From contig CM068831.1 in assembly GCA_028554795.2 (NCBI GenBank), positions 37,755,144 through 37,819,143 of the forward strand: DNA of 64,000 nucleotides. The letters run 5' to 3'. Both the position numbers and the translations under genes were made by a program. The stretch's first letter is position 1, and each line of letters begins with the position of its first letter. The notes beneath the pieces were generated by a model that saw nothing but the letters and a program-made list of their open reading frames with translations, did no database searches and was not told where the DNA came from. Source of the DNA: Sinohyriopsis cumingii. Taxonomy: Eukaryota; Mollusca; Bivalvia; Unionida; Unionidae. Shown here one piece after another: positions 35,347 to 44,220 of the stretch.

Positions 35347-36759
35347 TTACATGTTTTCCACTGGTGCATCAACGATTCTCATTCGTCCACCAACACCTTC
35401 CAACAGCATTGATTTATCGCTGAGAATGACAGCAACCGCTCTATAATCGGCAATAACGCCGCGAGTTACATTAGCTCGGAAGTGTATATCAACGACGGAT
35501 TGTCTTGTTAAATCAAGATGTTCCAGCGAAAAGTAATAGATCGGATATAGTTCTTTGAAATCATGTTGTGATATTTGCAAACCAGTGTCGACGTTTTGAT
35601 CACGACTCATATACGACAGCAACCGATGGTACATGCGTGCAATATGGTTTTGACCGTAATTAAGTTGTATACCCTCAGATGGTTCCTGCTGGCCATTTAT
35701 TCTCAGCGAGACGTCAGTAACGCCTAATCGATCAAATATCATATGGCTGGATAGTTGATTATCAACTCTCGTCATATCCTGCAACGCAACAAATATATGA
35801 CGCGGAGCCGAAATGCCTTGTTGTGATGCCAGGTTCCATGTGAATATACCATTGATATTTGATTGCTTAGTATCTGTTGTTGTTGTTAGCCAACTTAGTA
35901 ATGATTTTCCTCCCTGCTCCATAAAGGATAGCAATCGTGCCTCTGTGGTAATGGATGGAGTCATTACTGGCATCCACAATAATATTTTAGTTAAAACGAC
36001 TTTACCAGAGTCATTATTTGGATTCGTAAGATCCGCTGGAATTCTCCAAATTGCATTTCTATCATCACCTTTTCGCACAAGCACCACGGTATGCTTTGCT
36101 CCGTAGATAACTTTTCGCATGTTCCTACAAAATCCAAGTATATGATGCAGTGGAATCGCGCATGAGAAAGATCTACGCGACCCTGTTAACATTGATATGC
36201 GTGTTGCAGCTCCGATGTTAAAATTAGGATCGCTGTTTATAATCATATTCTCAACATCAGCATCAGCGTTATTAGCATTATTTCTTGGTCGTCTTACCAC
36301 AAATTGCGAGTTTCCAGCAGTGTTTCTAGTATCCTTTGCAAACATCATAGATGGACCCGCTGATCTTGTATAATCGTCGGAATATCTTGCTAACCCGATT
36401 ATTGTTGTAGCAACATCAACATCACGTTCTATTGATTCAATTTCTCGCCCGTCAATGAGATATTTTGCGCTCTCAAATAGCGCCATTACGCCGTTATTGA
36501 CTAAGCCAACTTTGGTACCATCTGGATACGGTGCTGGTACAGCAGGAGTATCGGCCTCTGTTACAAGTTCTCCTTCGATTTCAATAAACGCTTCACATGG
36601 CAAAAAATATTTACTGGTATCATGGACTTGAAGTTCAATTCGCGATCGTATGTTGGGTTGTACTGCATGATAGGAATAAAATTGATAATTATGGACAGAA
36701 TCATCCTTGTGCACTGGTGCGTCCATATCAAACGCCGGGTCAGCTGTTCGTTTAAACAT
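35347..36759 (-). CDS. Polinton major capsid protein, double jelly-roll (470 aa)
   Basis: Looks whole. Its length (470), position between the core protein and the protease, and sequence character fit the Polinton double jelly-roll capsid family. It starts MFKRTADPAFDMDAPVHKDD. Conserved-looking blocks include RSRIELQVHDTSKYFLPCEA, FIEIEGEL, LVNNGVMALFESAKYLIDGR, a later jelly-roll pair and LDLTRQSVVDIHFRANVTRG near the C-terminus. These trimers would build an icosahedral shell. Its presence supports a virus-like life style of the ancestor. Confidence 0.85.
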   Translation of the reverse strand: MFKRTADPAFDMDAPVHKDDSVHNYQFYSYHAVQPNIRSRIELQVHDTSKYFLPCEAFIEIEGELVTEADTPAVPAPYPDGTKVGLVNNGVMALFESAKYLIDGREIESIERDVDVATTIIGLARYSDDYTRSAGPSMMFAKDTRNTAGNSQFVVRRPRNNANNADADVENMIINSDPNFNIGAATRISMLTGSRRSFSCAIPLHHILGFCRNMRKVIYGAKHTVVLVRKGDDRNAIWRIPADLTNPNNDSGKVVLTKILLWMPVMTPSITTEARLLSFMEQGGKSLLSWLTTTTDTKQSNINGIFTWNLASQQGISAPRHIFVALQDMTRVDNQLSSHMIFDRLGVTDVSLRINGQQEPSEGIQLNYGQNHIARMYHRLLSYMSRDQNVDTGLQISQHDFKELYPIYYFSLEHLDLTRQSVVDIHFRANVTRGVIADYRAVAVILSDKSMLLEGVGGRMRIVDAPVENM

Positions 36760-36789
36760 TTTATTTAATAATACGCTGATGCATCTAAA

Positions 36790-37269
36790 TCATCGTCGTC
36801 GTTTTAAATTCTTCGAATTTTGTCGTGGTTTTAAACCACTTCCCGCTATTATGTTTGCGATGTCATCTTGATTATTGTTTACCAACGACGCTAGTTTTTC
36901 TTCCACGGCGTTATTTATTACTTTACTGACATTCGCAGGCATCACTGTCGTTGATGGCATCACCGGTGGTTTCTGTTTTCTTTTTCGTGAAAATCCTTTG
37001 GATTTTACCAACGACATTAGTTTATCTCGTGCTGCAGAAACCACCCTTCCGGCAACATCTCCAATAGCACTAATACCCTTATCACGAATAACATCAATAG
37101 CCTTCATTCCTAATTGTTTGGCTAACGGCGCTACTTTTGGAGCCATTCTTGTAAATAACCCCGCAATGGTGCTACCAAGACCGTCTCCGTACCACGCGCG
37201 GTATACAGGTAATCGTGAGTTTACCACGTAGACGCTGACTGGTTTATCATGGTTGTAGTGTATAATCAT
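36790..37269 (-). CDS. Polinton basic minor core/capsid protein (159 aa)
   Basis: Looks whole from the ATG at 37269. A longer open frame begins at 37287 with a non-ATG codon inside the promoter-like motif, so I chose the ATG. After YRAWYGDGLGSTIAGLFTRM come an amphipathic helical segment (APKVAPLAKQLGMKAIDVIR), a basic stretch (KSKGFSRKRKQKPP) and a basic end (NSKNLKRRR). The pattern, a GLG-rich start, amphipathic helix and Arg/Lys tails, is that of the pVI/pX-like proteins encoded next to the capsid gene in animal Polintons. Confidence 0.65.
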   Translation of the reverse strand: MIIHYNHDKPVSVYVVNSRLPVYRAWYGDGLGSTIAGLFTRMAPKVAPLAKQLGMKAIDVIRDKGISAIGDVAGRVVSAARDKLMSLVKSKGFSRKRKQKPPVMPSTTVMPANVSKVINNAVEEKLASLVNNNQDDIANIIAGSGLKPRQNSKNLKRRR

Positions 37270-37280
37270 CTTTATTATAA

Positions 37281-37296
37281 AAAACACCAGTGTTTT
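37281..37296 (-). promoter_or_regulatory. palindromic upstream motif (basic core gene)
   Basis: Minus strand AAAACACTGGTGTTTT, followed by TTATAATAAAG and the ATG at 37269. The related CACTGGTG occurs twice more just upstream (37312-37336). Similar motifs precede the genes starting at 33211, 34433, 35317 and 44195. Confidence 0.6.
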
Positions 37297-37339
37297 CCAA
37301 TTAGTGGTTGGTCACCAGTGATTGATCACCAGTGGTTGG

Positions 37340-38281
37340 TCAATCGCTGTAATGACCGTGGTCCACGAGTTCGTCTATGAGCGTTCGATATGCATTAATG
37401 TCCATGATACCACCGGCAAATAACCGCCTGCAAATATCAGCGGCCTCATTGATTATTTCCGGAGAGTTATTTCCGGCTCGTTTTCCTCCGATTAGTATTT
37501 CTAGCCGTGATATATCACTGAGAACATTACCAGGACAAGTAACGTCTTTACCAACAGAGTATCCTTTTCCGTGTTTTGGTCTTTCACTTTTTACTTTATT
37601 GTGGAATATTATATAATTATTATCACGCGGTGGTAATTCATTTTTATGTTTATTTGCCAAATACACTATTCTTGTCCAGTCCTTTAACGACCTTATATTT
37701 TTCTCGTAGCCGCTATTGATATGCTCATCTCGTGTGTCTTTATCAAAATTTGTAACAGTAAAATCGACTAATTCTTCGTAGCCGAGATTTCTAATTTTAT
37801 CTATTGTGCTCTTTTTAAGAACATTACGGGGCATATTCCCCTCTTTCCGTATTTCTTCCGGTATTTCTTCCGGTATTTCCTCCGGTATTTCTTCTTCTGG
37901 TTCTCTTGCGGTGGCGCCTAGTTCTTCCTCGTCGGCCATTGTAACATAAGGTTCTTGTGGGTCCGTTATAGCGAGTGGTGGCGGCCTCCGTGTTGTAGCA
38001 ACCGCTATTTTCGCAGGGAGTGTTTCCAGAGACTTTTTTGTTTGCTCGGTCTGAGCCGCTATCTTTTCAAGCGCACCGAGGACGGGCACAGTTGCCGCCG
38101 TAACATCTTTGGTCGCTTTAGTTACCGGAGCAAAGAGTTGTTCGCTTCCAACAGCAAAATCAGTTTGTAGTTGTTGCCGCGTTTGAAGTTGTTTTCGGAC
38201 CCTGTCTCGTAACGGTATGAACTTTTTAAGCGCTACTAGCCGCTCTCTGGCTAGCCGAGTAGTAAGTGATTCGCCTACCAT
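37340..38281 (-). CDS. conserved Polinton protein of unknown function (313 aa)
   Basis: Looks whole. Helical N-terminal half (LVALKKFIPLRDRVRKQLQT, then LEKIAAQTEQTKKSLETLP), a Pro-rich linker, an acidic tandem repeat (EEIPEEIPEEIPEEI, about residues 128-143) and a globular C-terminal half with DISRLEILIGGKRAGNNSPE and RRLFAGGIMDINAYRTLIDE. I remember the C-terminal block from other animal Polintons, without a known role. Its start codon overlaps the stop of the upstream gene (TAATG), so the two are probably expressed from one transcript. Confidence 0.6.
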   Translation of the reverse strand: MVGESLTTRLARERLVALKKFIPLRDRVRKQLQTRQQLQTDFAVGSEQLFAPVTKATKDVTAATVPVLGALEKIAAQTEQTKKSLETLPAKIAVATTRRPPPLAITDPQEPYVTMADEEELGATAREPEEEIPEEIPEEIPEEIRKEGNMPRNVLKKSTIDKIRNLGYEELVDFTVTNFDKDTRDEHINSGYEKNIRSLKDWTRIVYLANKHKNELPPRDNNYIIFHNKVKSERPKHGKGYSVGKDVTCPGNVLSDISRLEILIGGKRAGNNSPEIINEAADICRRLFAGGIMDINAYRTLIDELVDHGHYSD

Positions 38282-38709
38282 TATTGCAATTGCTCCGTAG
38301 TTTCTAATTTCCCGCCGAGTGTGGCGGGGATATGTCCCAGGGGCTCCAGGGAGTTTTCGTCTATAATCCTTCTAATGTTTTTAATTTTATTAGAGATTTC
38401 TCGACGTCGTTCAAAAGCCTGTCCGAGTTTTTTTCGTACTGTCTCAACGGCAGTAAATAGTCCAATAAATGCATTTACGTCATTGCCATACAAGTTTTCA
38501 TTGATCGTATATTGTAATCGCTTTATAAAAGAATACTCGCGTGGCAAGGTATATCGACCTTTCTTTGATTGCTCGTTAATAATTTCATAATCGGACAATA
38601 TTTTTTGGTTATCAAGCTTATCAGATAATTCAATTCCTTGATTTTTTAATTTTAAAATCTCGGTTAATATATTACTGATGTCTTCGATATTCATATTCTT
38701 ATAAAACAT
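38281..38709 (-). CDS. small coiled-coil Polinton protein (142 aa)
   Basis: Looks whole, with an ATG start. Mostly charged helix: ISNILTEILKLKNQGIELSD, then FTAVETVRKKLGQAFERRRE and ISNKIKNIRRIIDEN. No recognisable domain. Its stop overlaps the start of the next gene by one base. An alternative start is the second Met at residue 6. Confidence 0.5.
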   Translation of the reverse strand: MFYKNMNIEDISNILTEILKLKNQGIELSDKLDNQKILSDYEIINEQSKKGRYTLPREYSFIKRLQYTINENLYGNDVNAFIGLFTAVETVRKKLGQAFERRREISNKIKNIRRIIDENSLEPLGHIPATLGGKLETTEQLQ

Positions 38710-38799
38710 CTTATTTCTAATATCAAAAAAAAAATTATTTTACAAAATGAACCCCGCGTATCAATCCCGAGGTGTGTTAACATTCGATGAAACCGTAGG

Positions 38800-38903
38800 A
38801 TAATTCGTTTTCTTCCGGAAGAGACAATTTATTGTAGCGTTCGCACTGTCATGGCGACTTCGTCAGCGCCATAGGCGCCGGTGACTTCGCCACGGTGACC
38901 TTG
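38800..38903. other. GC-rich, hairpin-prone intergenic segment in the Polinton
   Basis: 38849-38910 has three diverged units of about 24 bp (GGCGACTTCGTC, GGTGACTTCGCC, GGTGACCTTGTC) and the palindrome-rich CAGCGCCATAGGCGCC. Much more GC-rich than the rest of the element. It separates the homing-nuclease gene from the structural block. Terminator, origin or insertion scar are all possible. Confidence 0.4.
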
Positions 38904-39410
38904 TCACTCGCTGATTTCTGTTACATATGAAAATCGAATTCTGTGACCCGTCTTTTTTGAGATCGCTGAATTCTGTATTCCTTCTGCAACAAATTGTACT
39001 GCGGGCACACAAATATCAAAATATCTACTGGCTTCATTCATCGACTGAAAAGTTTTTTCTTCGTGCGTTATTGTATCAAATGACTTTACGGGTTTTGCTT
39101 TTTTTGAGTATTTACCGGTTCCGCCTTTTTTGGTATTCTGACTTTGCGAGATAGCTTGCAAGTTTATAAGAGAATTATCAGTCTTATTATTATTAATATG
39201 ATCAATCACAACCCCATTCTCGATTAATCCGTTAAATACTTCAAATACAATCCTATGAACATAATAGCTTTTTCCTCCCGCAGTAAACATCAAATACCCG
39301 CGATTATTTACGGTACCAACCGGCTTCTTCAGTCTACAATTTCTAACAACGCCGTCGCGAGATGCCTCGTAATTAACGAGCACGGGATGCGGCTGAAATT
39401 CTTGGTTCAT
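38904..39410 (-). CDS. HNH homing-type endonuclease (168 aa)
   Basis: Looks whole. Residues 8-25 (HPVLVNYEASRDGVVRN) resemble the NUMOD4 lead-in. The HNH_3 core at 48-88 shows VHRIVFEVFNG, the catalytic-type IDHINNNKTDNS and the closing INLQAIS. Residues 107-160 (VKSFDTITHEEKTFQSMNEA, SRYFDI) look like a NUMOD1 DNA-binding repeat. Such genes are common in phages, giant viruses and virophage-like elements and spread by cutting alleles that lack them. It lies between two Polinton genes on the same strand, 13 bp from the next. It is probably a selfish gene inside a selfish element. Confidence 0.8.
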   Translation of the reverse strand: MNQEFQPHPVLVNYEASRDGVVRNCRLKKPVGTVNNRGYLMFTAGGKSYYVHRIVFEVFNGLIENGVVIDHINNNKTDNSLINLQAISQSQNTKKGGTGKYSKKAKPVKSFDTITHEEKTFQSMNEASRYFDICVPAVQFVAEGIQNSAISKKTGHRIRFSYVTEISE

Positions 39411-39423
39411 TTGTATAATAATA

Positions 39424-39765
39424 CTACTTGTCTAATTCATTATTTGGTTTAATTATAAACCTTGCAATGTAGTCCTGAGGAGTTTTGATGACGAAGTCTG
39501 CGGTGGGGTCAATGACGGCATTTTTTATTCGCTTGTCATAATAGCGTTTTAACTCCCTGTATCGCTTTCCGCCACAATTGATACACAACTGCGATTTTCC
39601 TCTTACACCAACGTGACAAACCAAGCACGGTAGGGGGCCAAGAGAACCATTACGAACGCTTTGTAAATGATACCCGCAGAATTCACCTCTACATGATTTA
39701 TTGCACGGGGTTGTCGACCCAATCATCAACCATTTGCAGTGATTCATTATACTATATTCTTTCAT
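39424..39765 (-). CDS. Cys-rich zinc-binding Polinton protein (113 aa)
   Basis: Looks whole. Eight cysteines at residues 10, 21, 25, 30, 47, 50, 61 and 64 form two candidate zinc sites (CNKSCRGEFCGYH, then CLVCHVGVRGKSQLCINCGG), followed by a basic helix. No named family recognised with confidence. A DNA- or RNA-binding regulator is plausible. The start could also be the second Met (MNHCKW). Its 5' end faces the polymerase gene, only 21 bp away. Confidence 0.55.
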   Translation of the reverse strand: MKEYSIMNHCKWLMIGSTTPCNKSCRGEFCGYHLQSVRNGSLGPLPCLVCHVGVRGKSQLCINCGGKRYRELKRYYDKRIKNAVIDPTADFVIKTPQDYIARFIIKPNNELDK

Positions 39766-39786
39766 TTAAATACTTGTTTTAATTAT

Positions 39787-42700
39787 ATGGAAGAGTTCGA
39801 GAGATTAGCAGCAATTAAGCCCTGGAAAAATATTAAGTTCAATCTCGATAGAGCCCTCAAGGACGCACCAAAAACGTCAATAAACGATAGAACCCTGTTA
39901 AATAAAATACGCGATTGTATCAATGAATTCAAGCGCGATGGTGCATCTCATAGTTGGTCAACATTTCGAATTGATGGTATTGTTGATGCTACCATGAACG
40001 ACAACCGCGCAGCAACGATAATATCACAACTTGACGGTAAAAGGTATTTCTTCAGAGTAAAATTCATTGTCCGGGTGGAATCAGGTAATTGGATCATACG
40101 TGATAAATTTGAACCGGTTCTCAGCGACAAGAAAACAGTCATTGTTAGCCGCGACTCCAAGCCAGGGCTGTTAACCGGAATTGACAGACCATACTATGAA
40201 CGAGCGTATCCTGAAACAGCAGTTGTCTATGGAATATACCCGTTAAATAAGAAACCTGATATCGGAAAACTAGCGCCGATGAAACAGTCAACGGGGATAA
40301 ATTGTGTAGCAGAACGAGTAATAGAGCATTTTACAAATGCGTGTCGAGGAAACAAATTGACTGATTTACGACGTAGCAAAATAAACCAATGGGAGGAGAC
40401 AGTGCGCGAGCGAGGAGCAACCATCAGCGACATAGCGAGATTAGAAACGTCGTTGAGATTTCCAATAACCGTTACAACGATAACCGGTGAAGTATTATAC
40501 GAATCAAAGTATAAATCAAAGGGAGCCCCAATCAAAATTATTGATCATAACGAACACGCGTGGACGCCCGCGGTCACAATATTTCCACGGGATAGAACAG
40601 TAAAGTATATCCCGGGGGAATTCCTGGGAGAGGATAGTTTTCTCGCGGAGAGGAAACTATTTGATGCTATTGCTTGCTTGTGTAAAAATGACCCTGTATC
40701 AGTGTGGTTACTTCGCAGCGCTGAAAACGACATGGATACCTTTGATCAGTCTGTAAGACCAAACGGTGAATTATATCGCACTGAAGCGTTTCACAACAAG
40801 ATGAAAAAAACCGCCATGGAATTTGAAGAGCATGATGAACAACTGCTAACAAATTGTTTTACGATTCCATCAGTTGCGGCTCATGTTGCAGCAAGGAAAA
40901 ATGCGTGGAGACCAACGCACAAGGAATTTCTACCGGATGTACAATCCAGTTGTTTGGAATATTATCACGGTGGACTATGGAACACTGAATACAACCCCGA
41001 CGCTATGATTTCCGTTGATATGGTTGCCTGTTATCCAGCGAGTTTTCTCGGGTATGGATCCGCCGCTGAGTATTTCAAACGATTTGGACACCCCAGACAT
41101 GAAATGACTCGTGTTGCTATTAATGGACCACTGCCTGATTTTGATTTAACCGGATTCGCTCGCATAGTATCATTTGAATTCGCGGCAGGACTTCATCGCT
41201 GTTGTTATATTTGGATCGGTAGACACATGGCTGAAAAGAAGTGGTTGCCAATAGCGCTGCTACGGTATATGATTGATTGTAGCATGCTTGTATCGTTGAT
41301 TGTCAGTGACGCGATTATATCATATCGGGCGCAGACTGAAGTCTGGTTACCAGAACCAGAGCGTCTAGATAGCATAATTGAATAGTCCAGAGCACACATT
41401 GATGCCAACGAGGAATATATCATCGAATGGTCCAAAAAGATATTCAACAAACGAAACTGCGAGGCAAAAGATCTCGGTAGAAGAATAATTGGTAAGTTCA
41501 CACAAGGTGGAAAAAACTGCGACTACAAACGATATTGCTCACGGCTGATTATAGATGACGCAGAATATGATTTCGTAATCAAGGACGCAGTGGCAAAAAA
41601 TAGATACGTGAACTGCAAAACAGCTTTCTTGTCCAATGGAACAAGGTTGGGTACAGTTGTTACCTACAGCGATGGAGACAGCCCGGCATATCCACATTTG
41701 AGGGCGTCTATGCTGGGTTACGCCGCTATCAATTTATTCTCGATGATAAATAGATTTCCCGACACCGCGGTTAGAGTTGCGATTGATTCATTTTACATAG
41801 ACGTAAAGTACAAGGGAAACGTAGCCGAGTTTACTAGTCCGGACGAGAGTTGGGGTATATGGAGAATTAAAAATGAAATACAACGCGATTATTCCCCGTC
41901 AGCAAATGTCACCGTTGAAAACAATTACTTACGCGGTGATAATTTATCAGAATGGTCTAATGCACCACCGTGTTCTGATCCAATTTGTAGATACAAAACA
42001 GTTTATTTAAGCGGCTGTGGCGGGTCAGGAAAGACGACTCGGGCAATTGAATTATTTCGAACGCGGGCAAGTATAATTGTGCTTACACCGACTCATAGAC
42101 TAGCGCGAGAGATAAAACAACGAAATGTTGACGCCGTTACTTATCACAGCTTTTTTCGATACAGCGGCGGTGAGTGGACTCCTGATCGAATGGGTGAAAA
42201 ATTTATTCCTGAGGTTATCATCTGGGATGAGATATGTACTGTTTCGTTAGATACTTTACAAAAGTTTCTTGAGTGGTTGCTGCGCGCGAATACAGCGGTA
42301 ATCATGTGCGGAGATCATGGCCAACCACCACCATTTGTCGGCGAGGGTCCACATGATTGGTTAAAGGGTTTTGTGGACTATTATGAAGAAACCGATACTG
42401 ATTACCGAGCACTTGATGAACAACTGCGCGAGGTTAAAAAAATTAATCAGATTACAGCCGGATAGAGTTCAATGTGAAATAATCCGCGAGGTGATTCCGG
42501 AAACGCCGTTAAATGAATTCTGGGAAACATGGAGACCAAACGATTTGATTGTAGCGAGTAGAAAGATAGTCAGAGACACACTTCAGCGGAAGTTGTTTGC
42601 GTTGCATAAGGAAACGTTTCCAACGCGCCCAGTGCCGTTATGTTATAGACCCGCGGACACACGGCGGCAGAACATTGAAGTTGAAATCCCGGGCCCGACA

Positions 42701-43258
42701 GCGTCAGGGACAAAAAAACAAGTTCTCGTGCTGAATGATATCGTGCTCGTTGATATCAGCGTCGTCGAGGACGCGCTACGTGCTGATAAATCCCCGTGGA
42801 CGCTAGGATACGCAACGACAATACATTCCTCGCAGGGATTAACCATCACGGACACAATTGTTTGGATGGTTGATAATCGCATCGAATGGTCAAATCTAGT
42901 CTATCTTGCAGTGTCCAGAGTACGGAGGATAAATCAGCTTCGAAGAATTGTTACTGACGAAGCCAGTGACAACGATGACATCATCGATGCAAGCGTCATT
43001 GATAGAAAACTCTCGGGTTACTGCCAACAGGATAAAAAAAAACAGCGGCGTTTTGATATTGATGCCGAATTAATAATTGCGTTACGACAACAACAGAATA
43101 ATCACTGCGCGAGTTGCAATTGTGTAATGCGCTGGCGTTATTCGGATAAAGACGCTCGCCAATTTACCGTGGACAGGATCGATAACAGTCTCGGTCATGT
43201 CAAAAACAATGTGAGGTTGACCTGTCTTGAGTGCAATAGACGCAACGGCGCTAGTTAA
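39787..43258 (+). pseudogene. Polinton polymerase / SF1 helicase / HNH region, broken
   Basis: A fossil region with parts in this order. An N-terminal segment (CVAERVIEHFTNACRGNK) of unknown role comes first. Then B-family DNA polymerase motifs: motif A at about 41011-41045 (SVDMVACYPASF), a motif B-like IIGKFTQGGK, and a motif C-like AIDSFYIDV at about 41780. Then an SF1 helicase: Walker A GCGGSGKTT (42012-42038), TPTHRLA, VIIWDE (42213-42230), GDHGQPPPF, YATTIHSSQGLTI (about 42810-42848) and LAVSRV. Last, a McrA-type HNH nuclease with paired CASC...CLEC cysteines (43105-43250). The polymerase would copy the element, and a linked helicase could unwind template. The region is broken and no complete protein is proposed. 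Start chosen at the ATG of MEEFERLA rather than an upstream GTG. Confidence 0.85.
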
Positions 43259-44195
43259 GACCACGCGGAGGCAATTGAGTATCGTCAGGTATCACTTGTA
43301 GTTGCTCGCGTGTAAACCCCCGCTGTGGGGCAGTTGAATCCAGTCTATAGATCGGTGGTCTACCAGTTGATCGTGTTATCGTTGATATGTTATGTGTGGT
43401 AACACTCCAAATAGGATCAGTAGCTCTTTTTTTACCACCTTCAAGCTCTCCTGGTTCATACAGATATCTAACAGTGACATCGCCGAGAATCGGCTTGGAA
43501 ACGCTATTTTTTTTTGATCTTCCGGGTATGTACTCGTATTTAATCGCGTCGCTGGGCTTCATGTTGATTGCTCGGGTAATCTCGTTATTTAACGCTGCAA
43601 TTACGCCTGGTAATCTTTTAACCCATTCACGAGATCGTTTTTCCTGGATGAATTCTTTCGCGTATTGATATCCAAATAACCGTTCAGCAAGAGTCCGATT
43701 GAATCGTTCAACAATTGCCTGATCACGATGTAGCGCAGTATGACCTCGTCGTATCGCGACGCTATGATGTTTCAGCGTTGATAAAACAGCGCCGCGAAAT
43801 TCATTGCCAGGATCAACTTGTAATAGATTTGGCCAGCGCAGAGGACCCCTTCGGTAAATCCGCTCAAACGCATCGGCTACTTCAGTTGCTGACTTTGTTT
43901 TTAAAAGCTCAGCTTGTTTGTATCGACTCGCAACATCAACTACGGTTAGCGCGTATTTGTAACCGTTGTCATGCGGCAGAAATAGTATATCAGCCTGATG
44001 AACTTCATTAGGTACGCTGACATCAAAGCGCGAAAAGTTGATTTGTTTAGGCGGTGGTAGATAAATTTGCCATATAGCCTGTTTGGATAACCAATTATCC
44101 GCAACGGCCTTTGTTACCTTTGCAGCGCTTGCGAGTTTACCAATTGCGGCCTTCCCCTTCCAGTATCCTCTCGGAGAATAATAGATGGATTCCAT
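43251..44195 (-). CDS. Polinton DDE (retroviral-type) integrase (315 aa)
   Basis: Looks whole. The start chosen is the ATG of MESIYYSPRGYWKG; the open frame goes further upstream only with TTG. An N-terminal helical domain (AIGKLASAAKVTKAVADNWL) is followed by the rve catalytic core. Its acidic triad is Asp69 in HQADILFLP, Asp128 in LLQVDPGNEF and Glu163 in DQAIVERFNR, an exact DD35E spacing. The C-terminal SH3-like part has VRYLYEPGELEGGKKRATDP and GFTREQL. It joins element ends to host DNA and makes the 6-bp duplication. Its 3' end overlaps the convergent helicase/HNH frame by eight bases. Confidence 0.93.
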   Translation of the reverse strand: MESIYYSPRGYWKGKAAIGKLASAAKVTKAVADNWLSKQAIWQIYLPPPKQINFSRFDVSVPNEVHQADILFLPHDNGYKYALTVVDVASRYKQAELLKTKSATEVADAFERIYRRGPLRWPNLLQVDPGNEFRGAVLSTLKHHSVAIRRGHTALHRDQAIVERFNRTLAERLFGYQYAKEFIQEKRSREWVKRLPGVIAALNNEITRAINMKPSDAIKYEYIPGRSKKNSVSKPILGDVTVRYLYEPGELEGGKKRATDPIWSVTTHNISTITRSTGRPPIYRLDSTAPQRGFTREQLQVIPDDTQLPPRGLN

Positions 44196-44206
44196 GTTGT
44201 TATTAT

Positions 44207-44220
44207 AAACGCTAGCGTTT
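44207..44220 (-). promoter_or_regulatory. perfect palindromic upstream motif (integrase)
   Basis: AAACGCTAGCGTTT, a perfect 14-bp palindrome, followed on the minus strand by ATAATAACAAC and the integrase ATG at 44195. It fills the 25-bp gap after the preceding gene. Confidence 0.6.
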
